NCBI GenBank assembly: GCA_900539525.1
Contig: UQCM01000092.1
Location: 1-7,901, forward strand
Reading direction: 5' to 3'
Origin: an uncultured Blautia sp.
GTDB taxonomy: Bacteria > Bacillota > Clostridia > Lachnospirales > Lachnospiraceae
Length of the DNA stretch: 7,901 nucleotides
A program made the position numbers and the translations under genes. Below are positions 1 to 5,965 of the stretch, piece by piece. Each line of letters starts with the position of its first letter. Within the stretch, counting starts at the first letter, position 1. The notes under the pieces were generated by a model that saw nothing but the letters and a program-made list of their open reading frames with translations, ran no database searches and was not told the DNA's origin.

Positions 1-56
1 TACATGAGCAAAAGGAAAGCCTCGCAGAGGCGATTTTGCGAATGGACTCTGAATAA
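1..56 (+). CDS. C-terminal tail of an unidentified upstream gene (partial)
   Basis: Reading from base 3, the sequence stays open for 17 codons and ends in TAA at 54-56. The peptide ends in AEAILRMDSE, a charged, probably helical tail. The next gene starts 31 bases later with its own ribosome binding site, so this could be the upstream member of the ABC exporter operon, where a small transcriptional regulator is common. The fragment is too short to assign a family. Frame 1 is also open to 61-63, so the reading frame itself is uncertain. Confidence 0.4.
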   Translation, partial: HEQKESLAEAILRMDSE

Positions 57-87
57 TTACTAATAGAAAGAAAAAAGGAGAAAAAAT

Positions 88-801
88 ATGCTGAGAATTG
101 AGCACCTGACAAAAACATATGGAGACAAGAAGGCGGTGGATGATCTGTCTTTGCATATATGTCCGGGAGAAATCTACGGCTTTATCGGACATAATGGTGC
201 AGGAAAGACTACAACGATCAAATCCTGCTGCGGGATCCTGCAGTTTGACCGTGGAGAGATTTACGTGGACGGGATCTCCATCCGGGAGAAACCGCTGGAA
301 TGCAAGGCAAAGCTTGCCTATATTCCGGACAATCCGGATCTTTACGAATTCATGACGGGCATCCAGTTTCTGAACTTTGTAGCAGACATTTTCGGGGTCA
401 GCGCAGATGACCGCCAGAGGCGTATCCGGGAATATGCGGATGCCTTTGAGCTGACATCGGATCTGGCACAGCCGGTGTCCGCCTATTCCCATGGTATGAA
501 ACAGAAGCTGGCAGTCATTTCTGCATTGATCCACGATCCAAAACTAATCATTATGGATGAACCCTTCGTCGGCCTGGATCCAAAGGCATCCCATATCTTA
601 AAAGAGCTGATGAGGAAGATCTGCGAGAAGGGTGGTGCCATCTTCTTCTCCACCCATGTGCTGGAGGTGGCGGAAAAGCTCTGTGACAAGGTGGCGATCA
701 TCAGGGGAGGAAAACTTGTGAAGTCCGGAACGATGGAGGAAGTCAGAGGAGACGCATCCCTTGAACACGTATTTCTGGAACTGGAGGATGACCATGATTA
801 A
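88..801 (+). CDS. ABC transporter ATP-binding protein (ABC-2 type exporter)
   Basis: This 237-residue protein is the cytoplasmic ATPase of an ABC exporter; it would hydrolyse ATP to drive the permease encoded next. Walker A is GHNGAGKT at residues 34-41, the signature is the variant YSHGMKQK at 133-140, Walker B is LIIMDEP at 153-159, the D-loop GLDP is at 162-165 and the switch histidine is H190 in FFSTH. The usual Q-loop glutamine is replaced in YIPDNPDLYEF (78-88), as is common in this drug or bacteriocin-exporter-like group. Length is typical of a single nucleotide-binding domain. The start is preceded by AAAGGAG with good spacing. The stop overlaps the permease start by 8 bases, so the two are translationally coupled. 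The exported substrate cannot be told from sequence. Confidence 0.93.
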   Translation: MLRIEHLTKTYGDKKAVDDLSLHICPGEIYGFIGHNGAGKTTTIKSCCGILQFDRGEIYVDGISIREKPLECKAKLAYIPDNPDLYEFMTGIQFLNFVADIFGVSADDRQRRIREYADAFELTSDLAQPVSAYSHGMKQKLAVISALIHDPKLIIMDEPFVGLDPKASHILKELMRKICEKGGAIFFSTHVLEVAEKLCDKVAIIRGGKLVKSGTMEEVRGDASLEHVFLELEDDHD

Positions 802-2389
802 GACATTATTAAAGAAACAGATGATGGAGCTGTTTTCTTTTCTATGGCAGGACAGAAAAAAGAATCAGAAGCGGACGGGCAGTAAGCTGGTGCTTTATGT
901 GATATTTTATGTGCTTCTGTTTGTGATGCTGGGCTTCATGTTTTACACACTGTCGGCTTCCCTGTGTGCACCGCTGGTACAGGCCGGAATGGGATGGATG
1001 TATTTTGCACTGATGGGACTTCTCGGCGTCATCATGGGTGCCTTTGGAAGTATCTTCAGTACCTACACCAGCCTCTATACCGCGAAGGACAACGAATTCC
1101 TGATGGCTATGCCCATCCCGCCCGCAAAACTGCTCCCTGTGCGGATGGCCGGTGTCTATGCCATGGGGCTGATGTATGAACTACTGGTGATGATCCCGGT
1201 TCTGATCGAGTATTATATCACTGCCGGGGCAGGGTTCGGTACCGTGATCAGTTCTGTCCTTGTGACATTCCTGCTGTCCGTGTTTATCCTGACACTTTGC
1301 GTAGTACTCGGATGGGGTGTGGCGATGATCAGCAGCAGGGTGAAGCATAAAAGCATGATCACTGTGGCACTGTCACTGCTGTTTATTTCCGCTTACTACT
1401 ATTTGTATATCCGGGCAGCCGGAATGCTGCAGGATATCATTGCCCGCCCTCAGGAAGCGGGAGCGTTTATCAGAGGACGTTTTTCACCGCTGTACCATAT
1501 GGGAATGGCTGCACAGGGAAATCCGGTGTCACTGCTGATCCTGGCGGGAGAGATACTGGCACTGTTTGCTGTTGTATATGTGATCCTGTCGAAGACCTAT
1601 TTGAAGATCGTAACCACCAACCGCGGCGAAGCAAAGGTGAAGTACAAAGAACGCCGCCTGGAAGCACGATCTGTGGAAAACGCTCTGCTTGGAAAAGAGT
1701 TCCGTCGTTTTCTCGGAAGTCCCAATTATATGCTGAACTGCGGTCTGGGTATCGTGCTCATGGTGGTATCAGCCATTGCCCTCCTGATCAAAGCGGATAT
1801 GGTAAAAGAAGTGGTCGCTATGGTCTTTGAAGGGTATGAGGAGATGCTGATGCTTCTGGCAGCGGCAGCCCTGTGTATGTTTACGACCATGAATGATATC
1901 ACGGCACCTTCCGTTTCCCTGGAAGGAAAGAATCTCTGGCTGCTCCAGTCCTTCCCGGTATCCGGACGTCAGGTGCTGATGGCAAAGCTGAAGCTGCATC
2001 TGATCCTTACGCTGATCCCGGCGGTCATACTGACTGCCAGTGTGGAGTTTGTGCTGGCTCCGCCCCCTGTATTTGCCATACTGATACCTGTGGTGCTGGT
2101 AATATATGTTTTGTTCATGGCACTGCTCGGACTGTGCCTGAACCTGAAGATGCCCAATCTGACCTGGACCAATGAGGTCGTTCCGATCAAACAGAGCATG
2201 TGCGTGATGATCGCGCTGTTTGGCGGATGGGTGATTGTTCTGGCTCTGGGAGGACTGTATGTGCTGTTGGCGGAAATCCTTCCGCCTGCAGTATATCTGC
2301 TCCTGGCAGCACTGCTGCTGGCTGCGGGCAGCGCTATTATGATGCGCTGGATCCGGCACAGAGGGGCACAGATCTTTGAAACACTGTAA
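794..2389 (+). CDS. ABC-2 type exporter permease (putative ABC exporter family)
   Basis: This is a 531-residue polytopic membrane protein and the membrane partner of the preceding ATPase. I count about 12 hydrophobic segments, the first at roughly residues 32-57 and the last near the C-terminus before a basic tail (MMRWIRHR). The segment TAKDNEFLMAMPIPPAKLL (96-114), between the second and third membrane segments, is typical of the Firmicute putative ABC exporter family (Pfam ABC_export, from memory). I chose ATG 794 rather than the upstream in-frame ATG 761 or 788: GGAGG at 783-787 lies 6 bases before 794, and the overlap with the ATPase stop indicates coupling. A stop is followed by a long hairpin, which fits the end of the operon. 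The substrate is unknown. Confidence 0.9.
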   Translation: MIKTLLKKQMMELFSFLWQDRKKNQKRTGSKLVLYVIFYVLLFVMLGFMFYTLSASLCAPLVQAGMGWMYFALMGLLGVIMGAFGSIFSTYTSLYTAKDNEFLMAMPIPPAKLLPVRMAGVYAMGLMYELLVMIPVLIEYYITAGAGFGTVISSVLVTFLLSVFILTLCVVLGWGVAMISSRVKHKSMITVALSLLFISAYYYLYIRAAGMLQDIIARPQEAGAFIRGRFSPLYHMGMAAQGNPVSLLILAGEILALFAVVYVILSKTYLKIVTTNRGEAKVKYKERRLEARSVENALLGKEFRRFLGSPNYMLNCGLGIVLMVVSAIALLIKADMVKEVVAMVFEGYEEMLMLLAAAALCMFTTMNDITAPSVSLEGKNLWLLQSFPVSGRQVLMAKLKLHLILTLIPAVILTASVEFVLAPPPVFAILIPVVLVIYVLFMALLGLCLNLKMPNLTWTNEVVPIKQSMCVMIALFGGWVIVLALGGLYVLLAEILPPAVYLLLAALLLAAGSAIMMRWIRHRGAQIFETL

Positions 2390-2393
2390 TAGG

Positions 2394-2469
2394 ATGAGCC
2401 AAGGGACAAATGGACATAAAATACATGCTTGCATGTATTTTTATGTCTATGGGATCCCGTAAGGCTCAT
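2394..2469 (+). terminator. Long imperfect hairpin downstream of the ABC exporter operon
   Basis: The core is GACATAAAATACATGC (2413-2428) pairing with 2431-2447 across a TT loop, with one extra T on the right arm. Outside it GGGA 2403-2406 pairs with TCCC 2455-2458, and ATGAGCC 2394-2400 pairs with GGCTCAT 2463-2469. No T-run follows, so it is not a textbook intrinsic terminator. Because it sits 4 bases after the permease stop, it may end or protect the transcript; an extragenic palindromic repeat is the alternative. Confidence 0.5.
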
Positions 2470-2517
2470 TTGTCGGACAACTCATATGATGATGCCAGGG
2501 TCACAAGGTCATGATTT

Positions 2518-2545
2518 TTGACACCTGAATCAATTTAAACATCAT
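2518..2545 (+). promoter_or_regulatory. Candidate promoter for the VOC-MATE operon
   Basis: A perfect TTGACA lies at 2518-2523. Sixteen bases later CATCAT (2540-2545) matches TATAAT at 4 of 6 positions. Transcription would start near 2552, just before the leader hairpin. Upstream at about 2499-2511 is a direct repeat GGTCA-CAA-GGTCA that could bind a regulator. This is called from sequence match only. Confidence 0.4.
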
Positions 2546-2560
2546 AGGTAAAGATAACAA

Positions 2561-2598
2561 GAGAAAGCCGATCAAACTCTGTGTTTTACGGCTTTCTC
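2561..2598 (+). promoter_or_regulatory. Leader hairpin directly upstream of the VOC gene
   Basis: GAGAAAGCCG (2561-2570) and CGGCTTTCTC (2589-2598) form a perfect 10-bp stem with an 18-base loop. The stem ends 6 bases before the GGAG ribosome binding site (2605-2608) of the gene at 2616. It has no following T-run. It could act as an attenuator or mRNA-stabilising leader of the VOC-MATE operon, or as a leftover terminator. Confidence 0.5.
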
Positions 2599-2615
2599 AT
2601 TCATGGAGAAACAAA

Positions 2616-2999
2616 ATGAAAATCGAACATATCGCAATGTATGTCAATGACCTGGAGGCGGCCGCAGAATTTTTTGAAAACTATTTCAGTGCCTCCGCTT
2701 CCGGGGTGTATCACAATAAAAAGACAGATTTCCGTTCTATCTTCCTGAGCTTTGATGATGGCGCCAGACTGGAGCTCATGACCAGACCGCAGATGGAGGA
2801 TGAAAAGAAGACACTGCAAAGGACGGGATATATTCATCTGGCCATCTCCGTGGGAAGCAGGGAAAAAGTTGATGAGCTGACAGAACGCTTAAGAAGAGAC
2901 GGCTATGAGACAGTCAGCGGCCCGAGAGTTACGGGAGACGGATACTACGAAAGCTGTATCATTGGAATCGAAGGAAACCTGATCGAGATCACGGTATAA
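2616..2999 (+). CDS. VOC superfamily (glyoxalase/bleomycin-resistance fold) protein
   Basis: This is a 127-residue soluble protein with two beta-alpha-beta-beta-beta halves. The four expected metal-ligand positions are all present: H5 (IEHIAMYV), E53 (RLELMT), H74 (GYIHLAIS) and E124 (NLIEITV), the pattern of glyoxalase I-like enzymes. Length matches single-module lyases of this superfamily. The actual reaction (lactoylglutathione-type lyase, antibiotic binding or another) cannot be fixed. GGAG at 2605-2608 supports the start. The stop lies 18 bases before the MATE start, so the two are probably cotranscribed. Pairing with an efflux pump would fit a detoxification operon, which is an inference. 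Confidence 0.88.
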   Translation: MKIEHIAMYVNDLEAAAEFFENYFSASASGVYHNKKTDFRSIFLSFDDGARLELMTRPQMEDEKKTLQRTGYIHLAISVGSREKVDELTERLRRDGYETVSGPRVTGDGYYESCIIGIEGNLIEITV

Positions 3000-3017
3000 G
3001 ACAGGAGGAACCACCAG

Positions 3018-4409
3018 ATGAAATCAGAAAAACAGAAAAAAACACAGGATATGGGATCGGGAAGCATTCCGCGTTTGCTGGCGCAGCTGGCGATACCGGC
3101 TGTCGTAGCCCAGATTGTAAATCTTCTATATAATATCGTGGACCGGATCTATATCGGGCATATACCGGAGATTGGCGCATCCGCATTGACAGGCGTCGGC
3201 CTGTTTACCCCACTTTTAATGCTTCTGAATGCATTTGCCATGCTGGCCGGATCCGGCGGTGCACCCCGCGCTGCGATCTGCATGGGGAAAAAGGACAATG
3301 CTACAGCAGAAAGGATTCTGGGAAACTGCTTTTCCGTAATTTTGTTTTTTGCAGCCGTTCTCACCGTTGGTTTCTATCTGGGAGCTCCGGGGCTGCTGCG
3401 TATGTTCGGCGGCAGTGATACCACCCTTCCCTATGCGGTAGAATATGCCAGAATCTATATTCTGGGAAGCATCTTTGTACTGATCGTAATGGGAATGAAT
3501 CCCTTTATCACAACCCAGGGCTTTGCAAAGATCAGTATGATGACCACAGTCATCGGCGCAGTCATCAACATTCTGCTGGACCCGATCTTTATTTTTGTAT
3601 TTCAGATGGGTGTCCGTGGTGCGGCGCTGGCGACCGTGCTCAGCCAGGCGGTGGGAGCTCTGTGGATTCTGCGGTTCCTGACCGGGAAACGCACGATCCT
3701 GCATCTGAGAGCATGCAATCTGAAGCTGGAAAGAAAAATCATCCTTCCATGCCTTGCACTGGGGATTTCCAGCTTTGTCATGCTGTCTACAGAAAGCCTG
3801 CTGTCCATCAGCTTTACATCCAGCTTATCCCGCTACGGCGGAGATCTCGCAGTGGGAGCCATGACGATCATCACAAGTGTGAGCCAGCTGGTGCTCCTGC
3901 CGCTGCAGGGCATCTGTCAGGGCGGACAGCCGATCATCAGCTACAATTTTGGCGCAGACAACAGAGAGCGTGTGAAGAAAGCATTCTATACACAGCTGGC
4001 AGTCTGTGTCATCTTTTCCTGCTCCGGATGGGGTCTGATCATGCTTCTGCCGCAGTTGTTTTCCGGTATGTTTACCAGTGACGCATCCTTGGTGTCCTAT
4101 ACCACCCGGGCACTGCGTATCTATATGGCAGGCATCTTCTCCCTGGGCTTCCAGATCAGCTGCCAGCAGACCTTCATGGCACTTGGACAGGCGAAGATCA
4201 CACTGCTGTTGGCATGTTTGAGGAAAATCGTACTTCTGATCCCGCTGATCTTCCTGCTGCCGCAGTTTATAGAAAATAAAGTGTTTGCTGTATTTCTGGC
4301 GGAACCGGTCAGCGACATCCTGGCCGCCCTGGTCACCACGCTCGCGTTCCTGTCACAGTTCAATAAGATACTGGAAGGAGAAAAGAAAGGAAGCGCCGGC
4401 AGGAAGTGA
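3018..4409 (+). CDS. MATE family efflux transporter (MepA-like)
   Basis: This 463-residue inner-membrane protein has about 12 transmembrane segments in two halves, the usual MATE length. It would export drugs or metabolites using a Na+ or H+ gradient. Family hallmarks are the N-terminal GSIPRLLAQLAIPAVVAQ (15-32) followed by NLLYNIVDRIYIG (35-47), and in the second half QGGQPIISYNFGADNRERVK (301-320). The first pattern is typical of the MepA-like subgroup of Firmicutes. The start is set by AGGAGG at 3003-3008, 9 bases upstream. It follows the VOC gene in one operon. The C-terminus is short, basic and cytoplasmic. No substrate can be assigned. Confidence 0.93.
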   Translation: MKSEKQKKTQDMGSGSIPRLLAQLAIPAVVAQIVNLLYNIVDRIYIGHIPEIGASALTGVGLFTPLLMLLNAFAMLAGSGGAPRAAICMGKKDNATAERILGNCFSVILFFAAVLTVGFYLGAPGLLRMFGGSDTTLPYAVEYARIYILGSIFVLIVMGMNPFITTQGFAKISMMTTVIGAVINILLDPIFIFVFQMGVRGAALATVLSQAVGALWILRFLTGKRTILHLRACNLKLERKIILPCLALGISSFVMLSTESLLSISFTSSLSRYGGDLAVGAMTIITSVSQLVLLPLQGICQGGQPIISYNFGADNRERVKKAFYTQLAVCVIFSCSGWGLIMLLPQLFSGMFTSDASLVSYTTRALRIYMAGIFSLGFQISCQQTFMALGQAKITLLLACLRKIVLLIPLIFLLPQFIENKVFAVFLAEPVSDILAALVTTLAFLSQFNKILEGEKKGSAGRK

Positions 4410-4411
4410 AG

Positions 4412-4465
4412 ATGTCAGAGTACCAGGAAAACTTTGATTTTGATATCGTATATTTATCGTGTTAA
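4412..4465 (+). pseudogene. 17-codon remnant ORF after the MATE gene
   Basis: ATG 4412 begins 2 bases after the MATE stop, with AGGAAG at 4401-4406 as a plausible ribosome binding site. It encodes MSEYQENFDFDIVYLSC and then TAA. Position and spacing suggest the truncated start of a former third operon gene. The break would mark the left edge of the repetitive island. I do not recognise a family, and it may be chance. Confidence 0.3.
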
Positions 4466-4492
4466 GAAGAGAGTGGGGCAGTTAGGAACGTT

Positions 4493-4511
4493 ATTATACT
4501 ATGAGTATAAT
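4493..4511. promoter_or_regulatory. Operator-like perfect palindrome
   Basis: ATTATACT (4493-4500) and AGTATAAT (4504-4511) are perfect inverted copies around ATG. The right arm contains TATAAT (4506-4511), which could be a -10 box, but the best -35 (TTAGGA, 4482-4487, 18-base spacer) is weak. It lies directly before the first leader palindrome and could be a repressor site. Confidence 0.35.
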
Positions 4512-4605
4512 GTAAAAAGTAAAATCCTCCGTTATAATCAGACATATATAACAGCTGATTAGAAGGGAGGATTTTACTTTTGGCAGAAAATATTAGTGAC
4601 ACAGG
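4511..4605 (+). repeat. First copy of the DIP1984 leader repeat, with perfect 16-bp hairpin
   Basis: Bases 4511-4577 align without gaps to 5059-5125 (about 58 of 67 identical by hand), and similarity continues to ACACAGG at 4605. The copy holds an inverted repeat, AAAAGTAAAATCCTCC (4515-4530) against 4566-4581, perfect over 16 bp. Nested inside is TAATCAG/CTGATTA (4535-4541/4555-4561). The right arm contains an AGGGAGG ribosome binding site. It leads only into a short remnant frame, so this is the leader of a deleted gene copy. Confidence 0.85.
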
Positions 4606-4651
4606 TTCGAATCCCGTTTCCGATACTGATTTGAGTACAAAAGTTGTGTAA
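4580..4651 (+). pseudogene. Start of a deleted DIP1984-family gene fused to an orphan tRNA T-arm
   Basis: The frame starts at TTG 4580, where the intact copy has ATG 5127. It runs 23 codons, of which only the first few match that copy at DNA level. After CACAGG (4600-4605) the sequence switches to ACAGG-TTCGAAT-CCCGT, a T-arm like those at 5932-5948 and 6260-6276. It then continues with TTCCGAT as an acceptor-like strand. No matching 5' half of a tRNA exists upstream. The fusion is best explained by deletion between two CACAGG sites. The peptide is probably not functional. Confidence 0.65.
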
Positions 4652-4653
4652 AC

Positions 4654-4827
4654 ATGGCTAAGAAGAATAAAGTGAAAGTGTACAGCAGTAAAAAAATAGT
4701 CTTATCAGAAGAAGAGAAAGCAGAATACGAGCGTAAGCTTGCGAAAGAGCGTGAGAAATATGAACGTGATTTAAAATGTGGTGGTATAGACGAACGTGGA
4801 AATTATACCAGATTGCATAGCCGATAG
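4654..4827 (+). CDS. 57-aa charged small protein (hypothetical)
   Basis: ATG 4654 to TAG 4825-4827 encodes 57 residues beginning MAKKNKVKVYSSKK. A Lys/Glu/Arg-rich stretch, likely helical and perhaps coiled-coil, spans roughly residues 18-40, and the protein ends GNYTRLHSR. No signal peptide or membrane segment is visible. There is no clear ribosome binding site; the preceding remnant frame stops 2 bases upstream, so reinitiation is possible. The last codons RLHSR-stop lie in a block repeated at 6366-6384, where the same frame reads DRRKLVIRLHSR. This suggests that a related small ORF once preceded the second phosphatase too. I do not recognise the family. Coherent codon usage and biased composition argue for a real gene, but expression is uncertain. 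Confidence 0.5.
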   Translation: MAKKNKVKVYSSKKIVLSEEEKAEYERKLAKEREKYERDLKCGGIDERGNYTRLHSR

Positions 4828-5009
4828 TCTTAGCCGGCAAGGCAGATGGTATGATCTATCAGACAAGGGGGCAAAATATGCATTATGTAATTGGAGATGT
4901 CCATGGATGTTACGATGAACTGATGTTGTTGCTTCAGAAAATCGAGGCTAAGGATAAGGATGCACGCTATATTTTTGTGGGGGATTTTATCGACCGGGGG
5001 AAGCAGGTA
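4809..5009 (+). repeat. First copy of the phosphatase leader plus 5' coding repeat
   Basis: This block is repeated at 6366-6577. It begins CAGATTGCATAGCCGATAG, carries a small hairpin (GCCG/CGGC, with GCCG/TGGC in the other copy) and GGCAAGGCAGAT. It then diverges in the spacer and resumes similarity in the first 44 codons of the phosphatase. The leader core is at least as conserved as the coding part, hinting at a function for the untranslated sequence. Confidence 0.8.
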
Positions 5010-5057
5010 AAGCTGGCGGAAAACAGTAACAAGAAAGATGTTTATACTACAGGTTGA
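4878..5057 (+). pseudogene. Truncated PPP-family phosphatase (first 44 codons)
   Basis: The fragment begins MHYVIGDVHGCYDELM and retains GDVHG (6-10) and GDFIDRG (35-41). It departs from the intact paralogue at 6446 right after the GGTA at 5006-5009. An unrelated KLAENSNKKDVYTTG tail follows, then a stop. The GNHE motif, the later metal-binding histidines and the whole C-terminal part are missing, so it cannot be active. I take ATG 4878, matching the intact copy and preceded by AAGGGGG at 4865-4871, rather than the in-frame ATG 4851. Confidence 0.85.
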
Positions 5058-5125
5058 ATGACAAAAGTGAAATCCTCTCTTATAATCAGACTTAGATAAA
5101 AGCTGATTGGAAGGGAGGATTTTAC
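5058..5125 (+). promoter_or_regulatory. Promoter and palindromic leader of the DIP1984-family gene
   Basis: ATGACA (5058-5063), a 17-base spacer and TATAAT (5081-5086) make a strong sigma-A-type promoter, with transcription expected near 5093. The same stretch is an inverted repeat: 5067-5079 against 5113-5125 pairs over 13 bp if two G-U pairs are allowed, with inner AATCAG/CTGATT (5084-5089/5103-5108). The right arm includes the ribosome binding site AGGGAGG (5112-5118). If transcription starts at this promoter, the left arm is not in the mRNA and the repeat would act as DNA, for example as an operator. If it comes from upstream, the RNA hairpin would hide the ribosome binding site. Confidence 0.65.
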
Positions 5126-5126
5126 A

Positions 5127-5786
5127 ATGTCAGAAAAAATGTTAGTAACACAGGCGCTTGATGAAAGAGATCTTCTTGTCAAAAAGATTTCAGATAAAAT
5201 CGCTAAGGCGAATTTTGTAGACACTGTTAAGAAAAATGAGGAGAAGGTCTTCGAAAAACGGGTGACAAGGGATGAGTTTTCAAAAGAAGCGGGAGCTTCT
5301 TACCAGCAGATCATGGATCTGATTGACAGGTTTCAGAAAATTGATGCAGCCATCGTGGCTTCCAATGCAGCTACAACCATCGAAACTTCTTATGGAACTT
5401 TTTCAGTAGCCGGAGCGATTTCACTCCGAAGCCGGATGAGATGTAACGGAAGTTACAATGAAAAAGCTGATTTTGAAACCAGATTATGCGAAAAAATGAC
5501 GTCAGAATTGAACAACCGCATTGCTTTGATCGCTGCAAAGAACAGACAGCTGGAATCTACAGCGGAGGGCATGCGCCTGAGTATTCTTGGTAAAGATTCG
5601 AAGAACAGGGATGCAAAGCCTCTTGATGTGGTCGATGCATATGTAAGAGAGAATACAACAGAATTAGTAGACCCGCTGGATATTACAAAAAAGATCGAAC
5701 AGCTTCAGGAAAAGAAGAATAAGCTCCTTGCCGAACTGGACACACAGATCAAGGTATCAAACGCAACAACATTTATTGAGATCTGA
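5127..5786 (+). CDS. DIP1984 family protein (septicolysin-like)
   Basis: This is a 219-residue, hydrophilic, mostly helical protein with coiled-coil-like stretches near residues 1-30, 60-78, 112-150 and 183-210. Two short conserved-looking motifs, SNAATTI (79-85) and the C-terminal SNATTFIEI (211-219), plus LDTQIKVSN before the latter, resemble the DIP1984 family, formerly annotated as septicolysin. That assignment is from memory. No biochemical function is established for the family as far as I know; the old toxin label is doubtful. There is no signal peptide or membrane segment, so it should be cytoplasmic. AGGGAGG 8 bases before ATG 5127 sets the start. It follows its own promoter and is followed by the tRNA-like RNA. 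An earlier copy was deleted down to its leader at 4511-4605. Confidence 0.72.
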   Translation: MSEKMLVTQALDERDLLVKKISDKIAKANFVDTVKKNEEKVFEKRVTRDEFSKEAGASYQQIMDLIDRFQKIDAAIVASNAATTIETSYGTFSVAGAISLRSRMRCNGSYNEKADFETRLCEKMTSELNNRIALIAAKNRQLESTAEGMRLSILGKDSKNRDAKPLDVVDAYVRENTTELVDPLDITKKIEQLQEKKNKLLAELDTQIKVSNATTFIEI

Positions 5787-5864
5787 TGAATGTTTGCCTG
5801 CAGTATGAAAATTTCAAACCCGGTTTCCCTGTAACAGGGTTAAGTTACAATGATGTTCTGGTAT

Positions 5865-5870
5865 TATAAT
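5865..5870 (+). promoter_or_regulatory. Candidate -10 box for the first tRNA-like RNA
   Basis: TATAAT sits 8 bases before the extended acceptor stem starting at 5879, so transcription from it would begin at the base of that stem. The -35 is poor: AGTTAC (5843-5848) or TTACAA (5845-5850). Read-through from the DIP1984 gene promoter is equally possible. Confidence 0.4.
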
Positions 5871-5878
5871 TGGAACGA

Positions 5879-5965
5879 CACTTATAAGAATAGCTCAGGG
5901 GATAGAGCGCAAGGCTGAAAACCATGCTGTCACAGGTTCGAATCCTGTTTCTAACAAGATAAGTG
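5879..5965 (+). ncRNA. tRNA-like RNA, Phe(GAA)-like cloverleaf with extended acceptor stem
   Basis: Bases 5884-5956 fit a 73-nt cloverleaf. U8 is at 5891, the D arm is GCTC/GAGC (5893-5896/5905-5908) with an AGGGGATA loop, and the anticodon arm is CAAGG-CTGAAAA-CCATG (5910-5926) with GAA in the anticodon position. A five-base variable loop follows, then the T arm ACAGG-TTCGAAT-CCTGT (5932-5948). Defects are one A-A mismatch in the anticodon stem and two mismatches in the seven-base acceptor stem, with no encoded CCA. Outside it CACTTAT (5879-5885) pairs perfectly with ATAAGTG (5959-5965), giving a longer stem with a bulge that partly competes with the acceptor. It is therefore probably a non-canonical tRNA-like RNA or a decayed tRNA rather than a housekeeping tRNA. 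Confidence 0.65.

Noticed and set aside
1769..2469. Long minus-strand frames (1769-2434 and 1969-2469)
   Set aside because: They lie antisense to the ABC permease, have unlikely composition (His/Gln-rich or Ser/Thr-rich) and lack ribosome binding sites.
3216..3704. 162-codon minus-strand frame in the MATE gene
   Set aside because: It is a shadow of the MATE coding sequence with no recognisable domain.
4851..4877. Upstream in-frame ATG for the truncated phosphatase
   Set aside because: The intact paralogue starts at the equivalent of 4878, and AAGGGGG lies at the right distance from 4878.
4511..5125. Leader repeats as an insertion sequence or MITE pair
   Set aside because: No transposase or target-site duplication is visible. 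The repeats occupy the same position relative to the DIP1984 start, so cassette duplication explains them better, although other genomic copies were not checked.
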